Below, one piece after another: positions 53,085 through 62,072 of a stretch of DNA of 64,000 nucleotides; positions within the stretch are counted from its first letter, which is position 1; every line of letters starts with the position of its first letter. Position numbers and translations under genes: made by a program. The stretch comes from VRUE01 sp963728835 (GTDB lineage Bacteria; Actinomycetota; Thermoleophilia; Solirubrobacterales; 70-9), in the NCBI GenBank assembly GCA_963728835.1, contig CAVSKZ010000002.1, positions 1,240,001 through 1,304,000 of the forward strand. Direction: 5' to 3'. The notes beneath the pieces were generated by a model. It was not told the DNA's origin, made no database searches, and saw only the letters and a program-made list of their open reading frames with translations.

Positions 53085-54064
53085 CACCGACTCAGGGGAT
53101 GCATGATCGAGATTCGGTAAACCGGCAAGCCAAATATGTAGGCGGGTTAGCCAGAACCGACAGCCGAGGGAATCTGCTCGGAGTATCGGTAGTGGTTCCC
53201 ACCTACAACGGAGAGCGGACTATCGCGGAACTGTTCGAGGCGCTGACCGCAACGGAGGGCTGGGGGTGGGAGCTGATCGTGGTCGATGATGGGTCGACGG
53301 ATGAAACCGTGCGCGTAATCAGGGAAAACTCGCCCAGGTCAACGCAGATGCGGCTAATTTCGTTGCCTACCAACCAAGGCAAGGCCACCGCGCTTAATCT
53401 CGGGGTTGCCCAGGCTCGGTTCGAGAAGCTGGTGTTCCTGGATGATGACGACCGGCCCGCGCCGGGATATCTGAGGGCGTTGTCAAACGCACTCGAGACG
53501 AGTGAGTTTGTTTGCTCGGTTGTTCGCCTTGGAGAGCTGAACCGGCCGTCGTTGGTCGAAGCACTCTTTCGACCCGATGTTGGCTACTTCGCCGTCCCGC
53601 TGAGGGGAGTGAGATCGTCCGGATCGGGTTTCGTATCCGTGCCCGTCTCGTTGGGGGGGACGCTTGCGGTGCGTCGCCGCACCCTCAGTCGCGTTGGTGG
53701 CTTCAACCCCAGGGCGGGGGTCTGTGACGATGTGGACTTGTGCTTGCGCTTGTGGCTCTTGGGTGTGGTCCTCAAGACGGAGCCCGAGGCGATCCTGGAC
53801 TATCGCCTGCGGACTGGATCACGCGAGCTGTTCAGTCAGCGGCTGCAATATGGCCGTGGGTGGGCGTGGATGTATGAGGCCTATCGATCGGCCGGCATGG
53901 TCCCGCCGACTCGGCTGGCAACGATTGTCAGGATCACGCGAGCTCTGGTCCGGCTTTCGCCGCGGGCGGCCTACAAGGCCGCCGTAGCCGAGGTGGGATT
54001 CATCGCCGGGCTTGCAATGGGTTCTCTCCCCTCAATTCGGAGAAAAAGCGGTTACTTCTGTTGA
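53081..54064 (+). CDS. GT2-family glycosyltransferase
   Basis: 327 residues from the ATG overlapping the upstream stop. VSVVVPTYNGERTIAELFEA and WELIVVDDGSTDETVRVIRE form the nucleotide-sugar fold; KLVFLDDDDRPAPGYLRALS holds the DxD site; GGTLAVRRRTLSRVGGFNPR and VCDDVDLCLRLWLLG (ED-type base region) complete the catalytic domain. A C-terminal amphipathic/hydrophobic part (VGFIAGLAMGSLPSIRRK) may bind membrane. Probably modifies a surface glycan together with the upstream enzyme. Confidence 0.88.
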   Translation: MTPTQGMHDRDSVNRQAKYVGGLARTDSRGNLLGVSVVVPTYNGERTIAELFEALTATEGWGWELIVVDDGSTDETVRVIRENSPRSTQMRLISLPTNQGKATALNLGVAQARFEKLVFLDDDDRPAPGYLRALSNALETSEFVCSVVRLGELNRPSLVEALFRPDVGYFAVPLRGVRSSGSGFVSVPVSLGGTLAVRRRTLSRVGGFNPRAGVCDDVDLCLRLWLLGVVLKTEPEAILDYRLRTGSRELFSQRLQYGRGWAWMYEAYRSAGMVPPTRLATIVRITRALVRLSPRAAYKAAVAEVGFIAGLAMGSLPSIRRKSGYFC

Positions 54065-54201
54065 CCCATCGATAGCGGCCCTGCGCTCGTCGCGTCGGGG
54101 CATCTCCGGGTCGATTCGAGGCGCAGTTGCTAGCGTCGCCCTGTAGGGGCTACCGTGCGAGCGAAACCGGCTCGGTAGCGATCCGCGCTACCGGGTTCGT
54201 C

Positions 54202-55215
54202 TTGTGTTCCGCTAGGGGTACTTGCTTTCTGTGCGACCGCAATGCTCTTGTAGGCGGGCATCTACCGGAAGCCACAGAGCAGCCCAAGGGTCAGTACCTA
54301 GCCGATACCTTTTCGGGCACTCTGCAAGACACGACGACACCCGGGCCCCTCGGCAGCGAGCCGTCCAGGCGCCGGCGCCCCCGGCGCTTCTGGCGGGTCG
54401 TCGCCGGGCTGTCGATCCTGGTGGCCGTGCTTGCTCTGCTTGCCTGGCAGCAGGGGGACGACGGCGGTGGCGACGGACCGCTGAACGCGATCGCCGAGGC
54501 GGCCGAGAGGACACAGGGCGAACAGGGCGGACGGGCCACGGTGCGGGCGATCGCCTCCTCGCCGGCGGGGTCGGAGTTGTTCACGGTGACGGGGGAGATG
54601 GTCTTCAACGACGAGACGGGTCGCAGCCGGGGGGTTTTTCAGACGGTCCCGAGCTCCGGGTCGGGCCGCTCGATGAAGATGCAGATGGTCAGCGACGAAA
54701 CCGCCATGTACATGCGCTCGCGCCAGTTCGGCCCGCTGCCGGGCGGGCGCGAGTGGATGGCACTCGATTTCTCGTCGCTGGGCCAAGAGATGGACGCGCC
54801 GCTCCCCGCCGGCGGTGACGCGAAGGGGGAACTGGCACTGCTCGAAGCGGTGACCGGCGACGTGCAGAAGCTCGGCAAGGAGGACGTGCGCGGCGTGCCG
54901 ACGACGCGCTACCGCGGCACGGTCGACGCCTCCGAGAACGTCGAGAGGCTACGGGAGGAAGGGGCAGAGGACCTAGCCTCGCGGATCGAAGAGGATCCTC
55001 TGCAGGGTGAGGCATGGATTGACGCCGACGGGTTGATTCGTCGCATGAGGTTCGTCAAATCGGAACCGGGGGAAGGAGGCGAGGGGCCGATGACCCTCGA
55101 CATGCGCGTGGATTTCTACGACTTCGGCATCTCCCCCGAGATCGACGTGCCTGAGTCGAGCGAAGTGTTCGACGCGACGTCCTTGGTGAAGGACGAGCTC
55201 GGCCTCCGGCCCTAG
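54202..55215 (+). CDS. Membrane-anchored LppX/LolA-like protein (start unresolved)
   Basis: After a basic stretch (PSRRRRPRRFWRV) one helix (VAGLSILVAVLALLAWQQ) anchors a beta-rich exported domain: NAIAEAAERTQGEQGGRATV, FTVTGEMVFNDETGRSRGVF, MYMRSRQFGPLPGGREWMAL, DVRGVPTTRYRGTVDASENV, GEAWIDADGLIRRMRF. This pattern fits the LppX/LprG-like lipid-carrier family. No ATG or GTG lies in frame before the helix; TTG 54202 is the nearest candidate and an indel is possible. It marks the return to host-like GC-rich sequence. Confidence 0.7.
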   Translation: MCSARGTCFLCDRNALVGGHLPEATEQPKGQYLADTFSGTLQDTTTPGPLGSEPSRRRRPRRFWRVVAGLSILVAVLALLAWQQGDDGGGDGPLNAIAEAAERTQGEQGGRATVRAIASSPAGSELFTVTGEMVFNDETGRSRGVFQTVPSSGSGRSMKMQMVSDETAMYMRSRQFGPLPGGREWMALDFSSLGQEMDAPLPAGGDAKGELALLEAVTGDVQKLGKEDVRGVPTTRYRGTVDASENVERLREEGAEDLASRIEEDPLQGEAWIDADGLIRRMRFVKSEPGEGGEGPMTLDMRVDFYDFGISPEIDVPESSEVFDATSLVKDELGLRP

Positions 55216-55365
55216 GCCGGGAGGCCTCGAGGGTCCTTGGCCTCAGCGCCAAGACGGGTCGAGCGGTCCTTCGGGCGCTTCTCTCGGTCCCTCGATCTCC
55301 CCGCGGTGTCGACGCGTCTGCGGTCAGGGCCGGCGGCTCGCAGCGCTCGCGAGCCACGACTGTTC

Positions 55366-55383
55366 CCCACCCCTTAGGGTGGG
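55366..55383. terminator. Hairpin before the M55 peptidase gene
   Basis: CCCACCC pairs with GGGTGGG around a four-base CTTA loop. It stands about 150 bases after the LppX-like gene and ends five bases before GTG 55388. It covers an alternative GTG at 55379, so the downstream start is preferred. Confidence 0.55.
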
Positions 55384-55387
55384 CCGG

Positions 55388-56308
55388 GTGAACGTCCTGA
55401 TCGCCGCGGACATGGAGGGGATCGCCGGGATCGACGATTCCGGCGACTGCCTGCCGTCGCATCCCTCCGCCTACGCGCGCGGCCGCCGGCTGATGACCGA
55501 CGAGGTGCTGACCGTCGCCGGAGCGCTGCGCGATGGCGGCGCCGAGCGGATCTCCGTCGGCGACTGGCACATGGTGGGGACGAACGTCGAACGCGAGCGG
55601 ATGCCCGGCGGGGTGGAGGTCCGGCCGATCGCCGACCTGGCCCTCGCCGAGACGGAGCCGTCGATGGCCAAGGCGAACGGCGGCCCGCTCGACGCCGTGG
55701 TGATGATCGGCCACCACGCGAGCACCCCCAACCCCCGCGCCTTCTGCTCGCACACCTTCATCTGGGAGATGGAGGTCGTGCTCGACGGCGAGTCGCTGAG
55801 CGAGGTCCAGGTCTACGCCCAGGCGCTTGCCGCGGAGGGGATCCCGATCCTCGCCGTCTCGGGCGACCGCTGGATGCTCGAGGAGCTCGGCGAGGGGGAG
55901 ATGGGCAGCGCCCGCCTGGTCGAAGCCAAGGAGGGCCAGGGCCGGGGCCGCGCTCGCTCGCGCGACGTCGAGGCGGTGCGCGCGGAGCTGAGCGACTCGG
56001 TCGCCGCGGCGCTCGCCGCGCCGATGCAGCCGCCTCCGGCGCGCAGCTACCCGGCGGAGCTGCGGATCACTGCCGAGGGCGCCGAGATCGCGAAGACGAC
56101 GGTTGCGAGCCCCGCCGAACTGCTGAACGCGGTCGCCACGGCCTTCCGGGGGAGCCAGGTCTCACGCGAGTACCGCCAGCTCGCCAAGCTGCTGCCGGCC
56201 GGGAACGACTCCCGGCTGCGCAGCGCCCAGCGCCGCCTCGGCAGCATCCTCGCCACGCCCGTGATGCGCTCCAAGGAGCGCCGCTGGCTGGCCGCCGGAC
56301 GTTCCTAG
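55388..56308 (+). CDS. M55-family D-aminopeptidase (DppA-like)
   Basis: Zinc peptidase of about 306 residues. NVLIAADMEGIAGIDDSGDC holds the first metal ligands (Asp, Glu); ISVGDWHMVGTNV and VMIGHHASTPNPRAFCSHTF hold the His ligands and active-site region; ILAVSGDRWMLEEL matches the conserved later segment. DppA works on D-amino acid peptides such as cell-wall fragments. GTG 55379 is a possible alternative start. Confidence 0.9.
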   Translation: MNVLIAADMEGIAGIDDSGDCLPSHPSAYARGRRLMTDEVLTVAGALRDGGAERISVGDWHMVGTNVERERMPGGVEVRPIADLALAETEPSMAKANGGPLDAVVMIGHHASTPNPRAFCSHTFIWEMEVVLDGESLSEVQVYAQALAAEGIPILAVSGDRWMLEELGEGEMGSARLVEAKEGQGRGRARSRDVEAVRAELSDSVAAALAAPMQPPPARSYPAELRITAEGAEIAKTTVASPAELLNAVATAFRGSQVSREYRQLAKLLPAGNDSRLRSAQRRLGSILATPVMRSKERRWLAAGRS

Positions 56309-57175
56309 TCAGGCCGCGGCGGCGAGCGGACCGGGCCCGGCCCGTCGCGCCGGGATCAGCAGCGCCGAGGCGCAGACCATCGCGAAGGCCGAGGCCTGGA
56401 GCGCGAGCCCGAGCGGGTTGGTCGAGAGCGGGTCGCCGAAGACGAGGACCCCGCCGACGATCTGGGCCGCGTTCGCGATCAGCCCGATCAGGCCGACGGT
56501 CTCGATCGCCCCGCCGCGCTGAAGCGCCGCCGCGGTTGCGTACTGGGCGCCGACGCCGGCGAGGACGACGAGCAGGATCCAGGGGGCGAGGACGGCGGCG
56601 GAGACGTCGCCGACGCCGGTCAGCCCCTTGATCGCGACGCCGGCGAGGGCGAGGAGAGTGCCGGCGATGGCGGCGAGGAGGACGTTGGCGTGATCGGCGA
56701 GCAGCTCTGAGCGATGGCCCAGCGCCAGGCCCGAGGCGATCAGGGCCAGGCCGCCCTCGAAGCCGAGCATTGCCGAGGTGGTGAAGCCGGAGTGGTCGCC
56801 CTCGAAGCTGGGGACCGTGAAGACGAGCAGCACGAGGCCTGCCCCGCCCAGCAGCAGCGCGAACCACTGGCGGCGCTCGACGGAGTGGCCGAAGAGGCGC
56901 TGCGACATCACGGCGAGGGTCACGGCGCCGCCGGCGAGCACCGCCTGGACCAGCGAGAGCGGCGCCATCGAGAGAGCGGCGACGTGGACGAGCCAGGCGA
57001 GGGCGGCGAGTCCCCAGCCGGCGACGAACCATGGCGAGGCGGCCAGGCCCCGAGCGCTGCGGAGGGGGTTCCTAATGCTGACCGGGTCGGCCAGGTTGCA
57101 GCCGCGGTGCTTCAGCAGCCAGGCGAGATTCGTCATCAGCGCCGCGGCCACGGCGAGGGCGATCCCTATCTGCAC
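56309..57175 (-). CDS. DMT/EamA-like membrane transporter
   Basis: 288 residues with about nine membrane helices: ALAVAAALMTNLAWLLKHRG, WGLAALAWLVHVAALSMAP, LVQAVLAGGAVTLAVMSQRL, then WFALLLGGAGLVLLVFTVP and a matching second half (ETVGLIGLIANAAQIVGGVL). The LSLVQAVLAGG segment is typical of the EamA/NIPA-like group. Substrate unknown. Convergent with the M55 gene; the stop codons abut. Confidence 0.82.
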   Translation of the reverse strand: MQIGIALAVAAALMTNLAWLLKHRGCNLADPVSIRNPLRSARGLAASPWFVAGWGLAALAWLVHVAALSMAPLSLVQAVLAGGAVTLAVMSQRLFGHSVERRQWFALLLGGAGLVLLVFTVPSFEGDHSGFTTSAMLGFEGGLALIASGLALGHRSELLADHANVLLAAIAGTLLALAGVAIKGLTGVGDVSAAVLAPWILLVVLAGVGAQYATAAALQRGGAIETVGLIGLIANAAQIVGGVLVFGDPLSTNPLGLALQASAFAMVCASALLIPARRAGPGPLAAAA

Positions 57176-57196
57176 GCGAGCGTCACCACTATCCAG

Positions 57197-57592
57197 CTAT
57201 CGGCTCGCAACCGCTCGACGTTTAGCCCGCGCCTCCGGGCTCGGCGGCGGCGGGTCGGGCAGCTGCAGGCGGCGACGCGCCCGGGTGACCGCGGCGGCCG
57301 AGGTCCGGCACGCGCGCGCGATCGACCCATCGGTCTCATCCGGCGTGCGGCTGACCTCGAACTCGATCAGGGCGGCGCGGCGGAGTTTGGCTCGGGCATC
57401 GACGGGGCTGTCGCTGGGCGCCGCCTCCAGGGCCGCATCGGCAGCCCGCTGGCGGCGGCAGACCAGGCAGAAGCGGCCTTCGGCCGACTCGTCCCAGGCG
57501 TTTGGGAGCGGCACCGGCTCGCGGTCGATGCGGCCGGCGGTCACGCCACAGCCGTCACAGGTCCACTTCGTCGCCAGGCTCGCTTCGCTCAT
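57197..57592 (-). CDS. Zinc-finger and helix-turn-helix protein
   Basis: 131 residues. CDGCGVTAG and FCLVCRRQ give a treble-clef-like pair of CxxC; the C-terminal half (KLRRAALIEFEVSRTPDETD, ARACRTSAAAVTRARRRL) looks like a sigma-type HTH. Its ATG overlaps the helicase stop (ATGA), so both are probably made together; it may bind RNA or DNA. Confidence 0.7.
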   Translation of the reverse strand: MSEASLATKWTCDGCGVTAGRIDREPVPLPNAWDESAEGRFCLVCRRQRAADAALEAAPSDSPVDARAKLRRAALIEFEVSRTPDETDGSIARACRTSAAAVTRARRRLQLPDPPPPSPEARAKRRAVASR

Positions 57593-58773
57593 GCGGACGC
57601 CTTCCGCCGCCGCCGCCGTCCGGCCCCCGGCCTCGCGACAGGCTTCTGCTCGGCCGGGGCGACGTGGCCCAGGCTCTGCTCGAACTGGCGGCTGAGGCCG
57701 AGGTCGCGGGCGATCCGGCGCATCTCGACGGCCTGGTCGGAGAGGACGAAGCTGGTGCCGGTGCCGAAGCGGCCGGCGCGCCCTGTGCGGCCGATCCGGT
57801 GCACGTAGGAGTCGCGGTCGCCGGGCGCGTCGAAGTTGACCACGTGGGCGATGTCGGCGACGTCGATGCCGCGAGCGGCGACGTCGGTGGCGACGAGCAC
57901 TTCGACCTCGCCGCGCTCGAAGCGGGCGAGCGCCCTTTCGCGCTGGCCCTGGCTCTTGTCGCCGTGCATTGCGACGGCCTCGAGTTCGCGGCTGCGAAGC
58001 CGCTTCACCAGCCGGTCGGCGCCGCGCTTGGTGCGCACGAAGACGAGGGTGCGGCCGCCGTCGGGGCCCTGCAGGTGCCCGGCCAGGTGGTCGAGCTTCG
58101 CGCTTTGGGAGTCGACGTGGACGAAGCGGTGTTCGATCTCGGCCTTGCTGCGCTCGGGCGCCGCGTGGGTGTGGTGGCGCGGCTGGCGCGTGTAGGCGGC
58201 GGCGAGCTTGCCGGTCGCGCCCTCCAGCGTCGCCGAGAAGAAGAGGGTCTGCCGCTCCTCCGGCGTCTGGCCGACGATCCGGTTGACGGCGGGCTTGAAG
58301 CCCATGTCCAGCATGCGGTCGGCCTCGTCGAGGACGAGGACGCGGACCCTCTTCAGGGAGATCGCGCCGCGGGCGATCAGGTCCTCGAGCCGGCCGGGGG
58401 TGGCGACGAGGATCTCGGCGCGCTGCGCGGCCTTGATCTGCGGGCCGAAGCCGACGCCCCCGTAGACGGCGGCGACGTGGAGGTTGTGCGAGCGGGCGAT
58501 CGACTCGAGCTCGTCGACGATCTGGCCGGCGAGCTCGCGGGTCGGCGCCAGCACCAGGGCCGCGGGGCCCTTGGCGCCGGGCTCGACCCGGTCGACCAGC
58601 GGGATGCCGAAGGCCAGGGTCTTGCCCGAGCCGGTCGGCGACTGGACGAGCAGGTCGTGGCCGGCGAGGGCGTCGCGGATGACGAGCTGCTGGACGGGGA
58701 AAGGTTGGGTGATGTCGCGCTCGGCGAGCGCGCGCACCACGGCTTTTGAGATGCCGAGGTCGGCAAATGACAC
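57589..58773 (-). CDS. DEAD-box RNA helicase
   Basis: About 394 residues. Q motif FADLGISKAVVRALAERDI, Walker A SPTGSGKT, PTRELAGQIVDEL, VATPGRLEDLI, DEAD in VLVLDEADRMLDMGF, SAT in LFFSATLEGATG, then VFVRTKRGADRLVKRLRS, ATDVAARGIDVADIAHVVNF and HRIGRTGRAG. The tail ends in a basic RRRRRKASA. GTG 58773 is chosen because AAGGAG lies ten bases upstream and the Q motif follows at once. Confidence 0.95.
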   Translation of the reverse strand: MSFADLGISKAVVRALAERDITQPFPVQQLVIRDALAGHDLLVQSPTGSGKTLAFGIPLVDRVEPGAKGPAALVLAPTRELAGQIVDELESIARSHNLHVAAVYGGVGFGPQIKAAQRAEILVATPGRLEDLIARGAISLKRVRVLVLDEADRMLDMGFKPAVNRIVGQTPEERQTLFFSATLEGATGKLAAAYTRQPRHHTHAAPERSKAEIEHRFVHVDSQSAKLDHLAGHLQGPDGGRTLVFVRTKRGADRLVKRLRSRELEAVAMHGDKSQGQRERALARFERGEVEVLVATDVAARGIDVADIAHVVNFDAPGDRDSYVHRIGRTGRAGRFGTGTSFVLSDQAVEMRRIARDLGLSRQFEQSLGHVAPAEQKPVARPGAGRRRRRKASA

Positions 58774-58979
58774 GATGTCGTTACTCCTTCTTGTGAGCGA
58801 TTCGGGGAGATCCAGCGACCCCAAAACGCTCAGCAGCGCACGGAGGAACGGAACCTCTCGGGTGGCGTCGCGCCAAACCCGACCCACCCACCGTAGCAGC
58901 CGGGGATGAAAAGGCCCTGGTTCTGGGGCGATATGCGCGTACACTCGTCACAGTTCGGCCGGCCAACCAAGGAGGGTGG

Positions 58980-60557
58980 ATGTACGACTACGTGATCGTC
59001 GGAGCGGGCTCGGCTGGGTGCGTGCTCGCGGCGCGGCTCTCGGAGGACCCGGAGACGAGCGTCCTCCTGCTCGAGGCGGGGCCACCGGACGTGAACCAGA
59101 ACATCCACGTCCCCCTGGGCTACCTCTCGCTGGCCCGCACCGAGGTCGACTGGGGCTACAGCTCGGCACCCGAGCCGGGCTGCGGCGGCCGGCGCATCAC
59201 GCTTCCGCGCGGCAAGGTGCTCGGCGGCTCCTCCTCGATCAACGCGATGGTCTACATCCGCGGCAACCGCCGCGACTACGACGAGTGGGGCGTCGACGGC
59301 TGGGCCTGGGAGGACCTCTTCCCCTACTTCCTCAAGGCCGAGGACAACGAGCGCGGCGCCTCGGAGTGGCACGCCGTCGGCGGGCCGCTGGCGGTCTCCG
59401 ACCAGCGCTCGGGCAACAAGATCACGCCCGCCTTCGTCGAGGCCGGGATCGAGGCCGGACTTGCCCGCAACGAGGACTTCAACGGCGATTCGCAGGACGG
59501 CGTCGGCATGTACCAGCTGACCCAGCGGGGCGGGATGCGCGCGAGCGCCTCGGTCTCCTACCTGCACCCGGCGATGGAGCGGCCCAACCTGACCGTGATG
59601 CCCTACATGCGGGCCGACCGGGTGCTCTTCGAGGGTGCCCGCGCGGTCGGGGTGCAGGCAAGCCGGCTGGGCGAGTCGCAGGAGCTGCGCGCCGAGCGCG
59701 AGGTGATCATCTGCGGCGGCACCTACAACTCGCCGCAGCTGCTGATGCTCTCCGGCGTCGGGCCGGCCGAGCACCTGGCGCTGCGCGAAGTCGAGGTGGT
59801 GCTGGACCAGCCGGCGGTGGGGGAGAACCTCAGCGACCACCCCGCCGCCTTCGGGGTCTGGACGACGCCCGAGCCCGAGAGCCTGCTGCTGGCGCGCGAG
59901 CCCGAGGCGATGGCGGAGTTCGAGGCCTCCCAGACCGGGCCGTTCGCCTCCAACCTCGCCGAGTCGGGCGGCTTCGCCCGCGTCGCCGCTGGGGCCGAGG
60001 CGCCCGACGTGCAGTTCCACGTCGCCCCGATCCAGATCGTCGAAGAGGGGATGGGGGACCCGGAGGGGCATGGGGTCTGGGTTTCGCCCTGCCTGCTCAG
60101 GCCGGAGAGCCGCGGCTCGGTGCGGCTTGCCTCCAACGATCCCAGCGCGCACCCGATCGTCCGCAACGCCTTTTACGAGGCCGAGGCCGACATGGCCCGG
60201 ATGGTCGCCGCGATGCGCCTGACTCAGGAGATCTGCGCCCAGCCGGCCTTCGAGGCCTACTGCGCCGACCCGTACACCGTGCCCGAGGACGATTCCGAGG
60301 ACGCCCTGCGCGCGCACATCGCCCAGACCACCTTCGAGGTCTACCACCCGGTCGGCACCTGCGCGATCGGCTCGGTCGTCGACTCCGAGCTGCGGGTGGA
60401 GGGCGCCGAGGCATTGCGCGTCGTCGACGCCTCGGTGATGCCGGTGGTCCCGCGCGGCAACACCAACGCGCCGACGATCGCGATCGCCGAGCGGGCGGCG
60501 GACCTGATTCGCCACGGCAAGGCTGTCGCTACCGCGGACGTTGCTGCTCGGGCTTGA
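58980..60557 (+). CDS. GMC-family oxidoreductase (choline dehydrogenase-like)
   Basis: 525 residues. FAD motif DYVIVGAGSAGCVLAARLSE, GMC signature 1 PRGKVLGGSSSINAMVYIRG, signature 2 GGTYNSPQLLMLSGVGP, catalytic His in VYHPVGTCAIGSVV and Asn in PRGNTNAPTIAIAERAAD. It is intact and oxidises an unknown alcohol. An AGGAGG site lies five to ten bases before the ATG (GGAGGGTGG at 58972-58980). Confidence 0.95.
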   Translation: MYDYVIVGAGSAGCVLAARLSEDPETSVLLLEAGPPDVNQNIHVPLGYLSLARTEVDWGYSSAPEPGCGGRRITLPRGKVLGGSSSINAMVYIRGNRRDYDEWGVDGWAWEDLFPYFLKAEDNERGASEWHAVGGPLAVSDQRSGNKITPAFVEAGIEAGLARNEDFNGDSQDGVGMYQLTQRGGMRASASVSYLHPAMERPNLTVMPYMRADRVLFEGARAVGVQASRLGESQELRAEREVIICGGTYNSPQLLMLSGVGPAEHLALREVEVVLDQPAVGENLSDHPAAFGVWTTPEPESLLLAREPEAMAEFEASQTGPFASNLAESGGFARVAAGAEAPDVQFHVAPIQIVEEGMGDPEGHGVWVSPCLLRPESRGSVRLASNDPSAHPIVRNAFYEAEADMARMVAAMRLTQEICAQPAFEAYCADPYTVPEDDSEDALRAHIAQTTFEVYHPVGTCAIGSVVDSELRVEGAEALRVVDASVMPVVPRGNTNAPTIAIAERAADLIRHGKAVATADVAARA

Positions 60558-60767
60558 CGTAGGCCTAGGTCATGAGCCGATGCCAGGGTCCCCAAGCTTT
60601 TTTAGAGCTTGGGGTAGTCGGGCAGCGCTCCGAATGCGGAGCCTCCGAAGCTCGTGTGCTTTCGAGAGGGGCTGTCGGGTGCCCTCCCCAAAACACTCAA
60701 GCGCGGCTCCTGCCGCGCGTTTTGGGGAGGGCACCCGACAGCCCCTCCCCAATGACGTGGATCAGGG
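60558..60767. repeat. Intergenic repeat region between convergent GMC and ammonium transporter genes
   Basis: Contains CCCCAAGCT/AGCTTGGGG (about 60591-60615) as a nine-base hairpin, the 16-base CGTGTGCTTTCGAGAG shared with 26526-26541, and the large hairpin at 60666. No gene is supported. Confidence 0.7.
60666..60747. terminator. Core-and-arm hairpin 3 (29-bp perfect arms)
   Basis: Arms 60666-60694 and 60719-60747 are perfectly complementary. The 24-base core (60695-60718) is identical to that of hairpin 2, as is the preceding 16-base box, but the outer arm sequence differs and remains perfectly paired. The convergent placement suits a bidirectional terminator. Confidence 0.85.
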
Positions 60768-62072
60768 CTAACCCGGGTCGGCTACCGGGACCGGGGCCTC
60801 GAGGCCGTCCTCGGGCATGACGAGGATCGCGCCCTCTCCCGTGACGTAGGCCTCCTCGCCGTGGTACGTGACGTCCATGCCGACCGCCTCGTCGTGCTCG
60901 CTGGCGCGCAGTGGCGTGACCGCGCCGATCAGCCTGAGCAGGACGAAGGTCATGACGAAGGCGTAGACGGGGGCCGCGATCGCGGCCAGGGCCTGGTCGA
61001 GCAGCTGGTCCGCGTTGCCGTAGAGGAGGCCGTCGGCGAGGCCGTTCCAGCCGACCTGGGCGACGAGGCCGATGAAGAGGATGCCGGTGAAGCCGGCGAT
61101 GCCGTGGGCGGCGAGCACGTCGAGCGTCTCGTCGACCCGGGTGCGCGGCCGCCAGGCGATCACCGCGTAGCAGGGCAGTGCCCCGAGGAAGCCGAGCACC
61201 ATCGCCCAGCCCGGGCTGATGAAGCCGCCGGCCGGGGTGATCAGCACGCAGCCGACGATGATCGCCGTCGCGGCGCCGACCGCCGTCACCTTGCGGCTGC
61301 GGACGAGGTCGAGGACGAACCAGGTGATCAGCGCGCAGGCCGGTGTGATCAGCGTGTTGGTGAAGGCGAGCACGCTGTTGGCGCCGGTGTTGAAGCCGCT
61401 GCCGCCGTTGAAGCCGAACCAGCCGAACCACAGCAGGCCGGCGCCGAGCAGCACGAACAGCGCGTTGTGGGGGAGCAGCGCCAGGCGGCCGTAGTCCTTG
61501 CGCGAGCCGACCACCAGCGCCGCCGCGAGGGCGGAGAAGCCGGAGGCCATCTCGACCGGCACGCCGCCGGCGAAGTCGAGCGTGCCGCGCTCGGCCAGCC
61601 AGCCGCCGCCGAAGGCCCAGTGGGCGAGCACCGCGTAGACCAAGACCGACCAGAGCGCGGCGAAGACGAGGAAGGCGCCGAAGCGCATCCGCTCGACCAC
61701 GGCGCCGGAGACCAGGGCCACGGTGATGATGCAGAAGGTGGCCTGGAAGGCCATGAAGAGGAGGTGGGGGATGGTCGATTCGCCGTTGCGCGGTTCCAGG
61801 TCAACCCCCTCGAGGCCGACGTAGCCGAGGCCGCCGATCAGGTCGCCGGTGCCGTCGAAGGCGAGCGAGTAGCCGACCAGCGCCCAGGTGACCATCGCGA
61901 CAGCGATCGCCGCGACGCACATCATGAAGGTGTTGAGGGTGTTCTTCGAGCGCACCAGGCCGGCGTAGAAGAGGCCCAGGGCCGGGGTCATCATCAGCAC
62001 CAGCGCGGTCGCCGCCATCATCCAGGCGGTGTCGCCGGTGTCGATCGCGGCGGTGATGGGGAGCGCGCTCAT
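60768..62072 (-). CDS. amt: Ammonium transporter
   Basis: 434 residues, eleven membrane helices. ALGLFYAGLVRSKNTLNTFM and the DFAGG segment are family signatures. In the pore the first conserved His (usually in GGxVVHI) is Glu here (GGVPVEMASGF), as in some fungal Mep proteins, while the second His is present (AAHGIAGFTG). The ATG overlaps the PII stop (ATGA). The C-terminus continues about 50 residues past the last helix. Confidence 0.95.
   Translation of the reverse strand: MSALPITAAIDTGDTAWMMAATALVLMMTPALGLFYAGLVRSKNTLNTFMMCVAAIAVAMVTWALVGYSLAFDGTGDLIGGLGYVGLEGVDLEPRNGESTIPHLLFMAFQATFCIITVALVSGAVVERMRFGAFLVFAALWSVLVYAVLAHWAFGGGWLAERGTLDFAGGVPVEMASGFSALAAALVVGSRKDYGRLALLPHNALFVLLGAGLLWFGWFGFNGGSGFNTGANSVLAFTNTLITPACALITWFVLDLVRSRKVTAVGAATAIIVGCVLITPAGGFISPGWAMVLGFLGALPCYAVIAWRPRTRVDETLDVLAAHGIAGFTGILFIGLVAQVGWNGLADGLLYGNADQLLDQALAAIAAPVYAFVMTFVLLRLIGAVTPLRASEHDEAVGMDVTYHGEEAYVTGEGAILVMPEDGLEAPVPVADPG

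Larger units (their letters stand above)
39380..54064. mobile_element. Genomic island integrated at tRNA-Glu
   Basis: The left end is fixed by the integrase gene overlapping tRNA-Glu. Content is typical of an integrative element: serine integrase, toxin-antitoxin pair, replication-relaxation protein, Gp37/Gp68-TcmP, glycosyltransferases. GC is lower than in the host genes and coding frames are mostly unbroken. No conjugation or phage structural genes are seen. The right end is inferred from the return of host-like genes after 54064; I found no convincing attR copy, as is common for serine integrases with short cores. Confidence 0.7.

Noticed and set aside
54140..54290. Riboswitch-like folding region before the LppX-like gene (repeated GCTACCG/CGGTAGC segments)
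   Set aside because: Short stems can form, but I cannot match the conserved core of any known riboswitch class.
58821..58845. CCAAAACGCTC segment resembling one half of the core-and-arm hairpin
   Set aside because: No complementary arm follows and the match is eleven bases, so it is at most a degenerate remnant.
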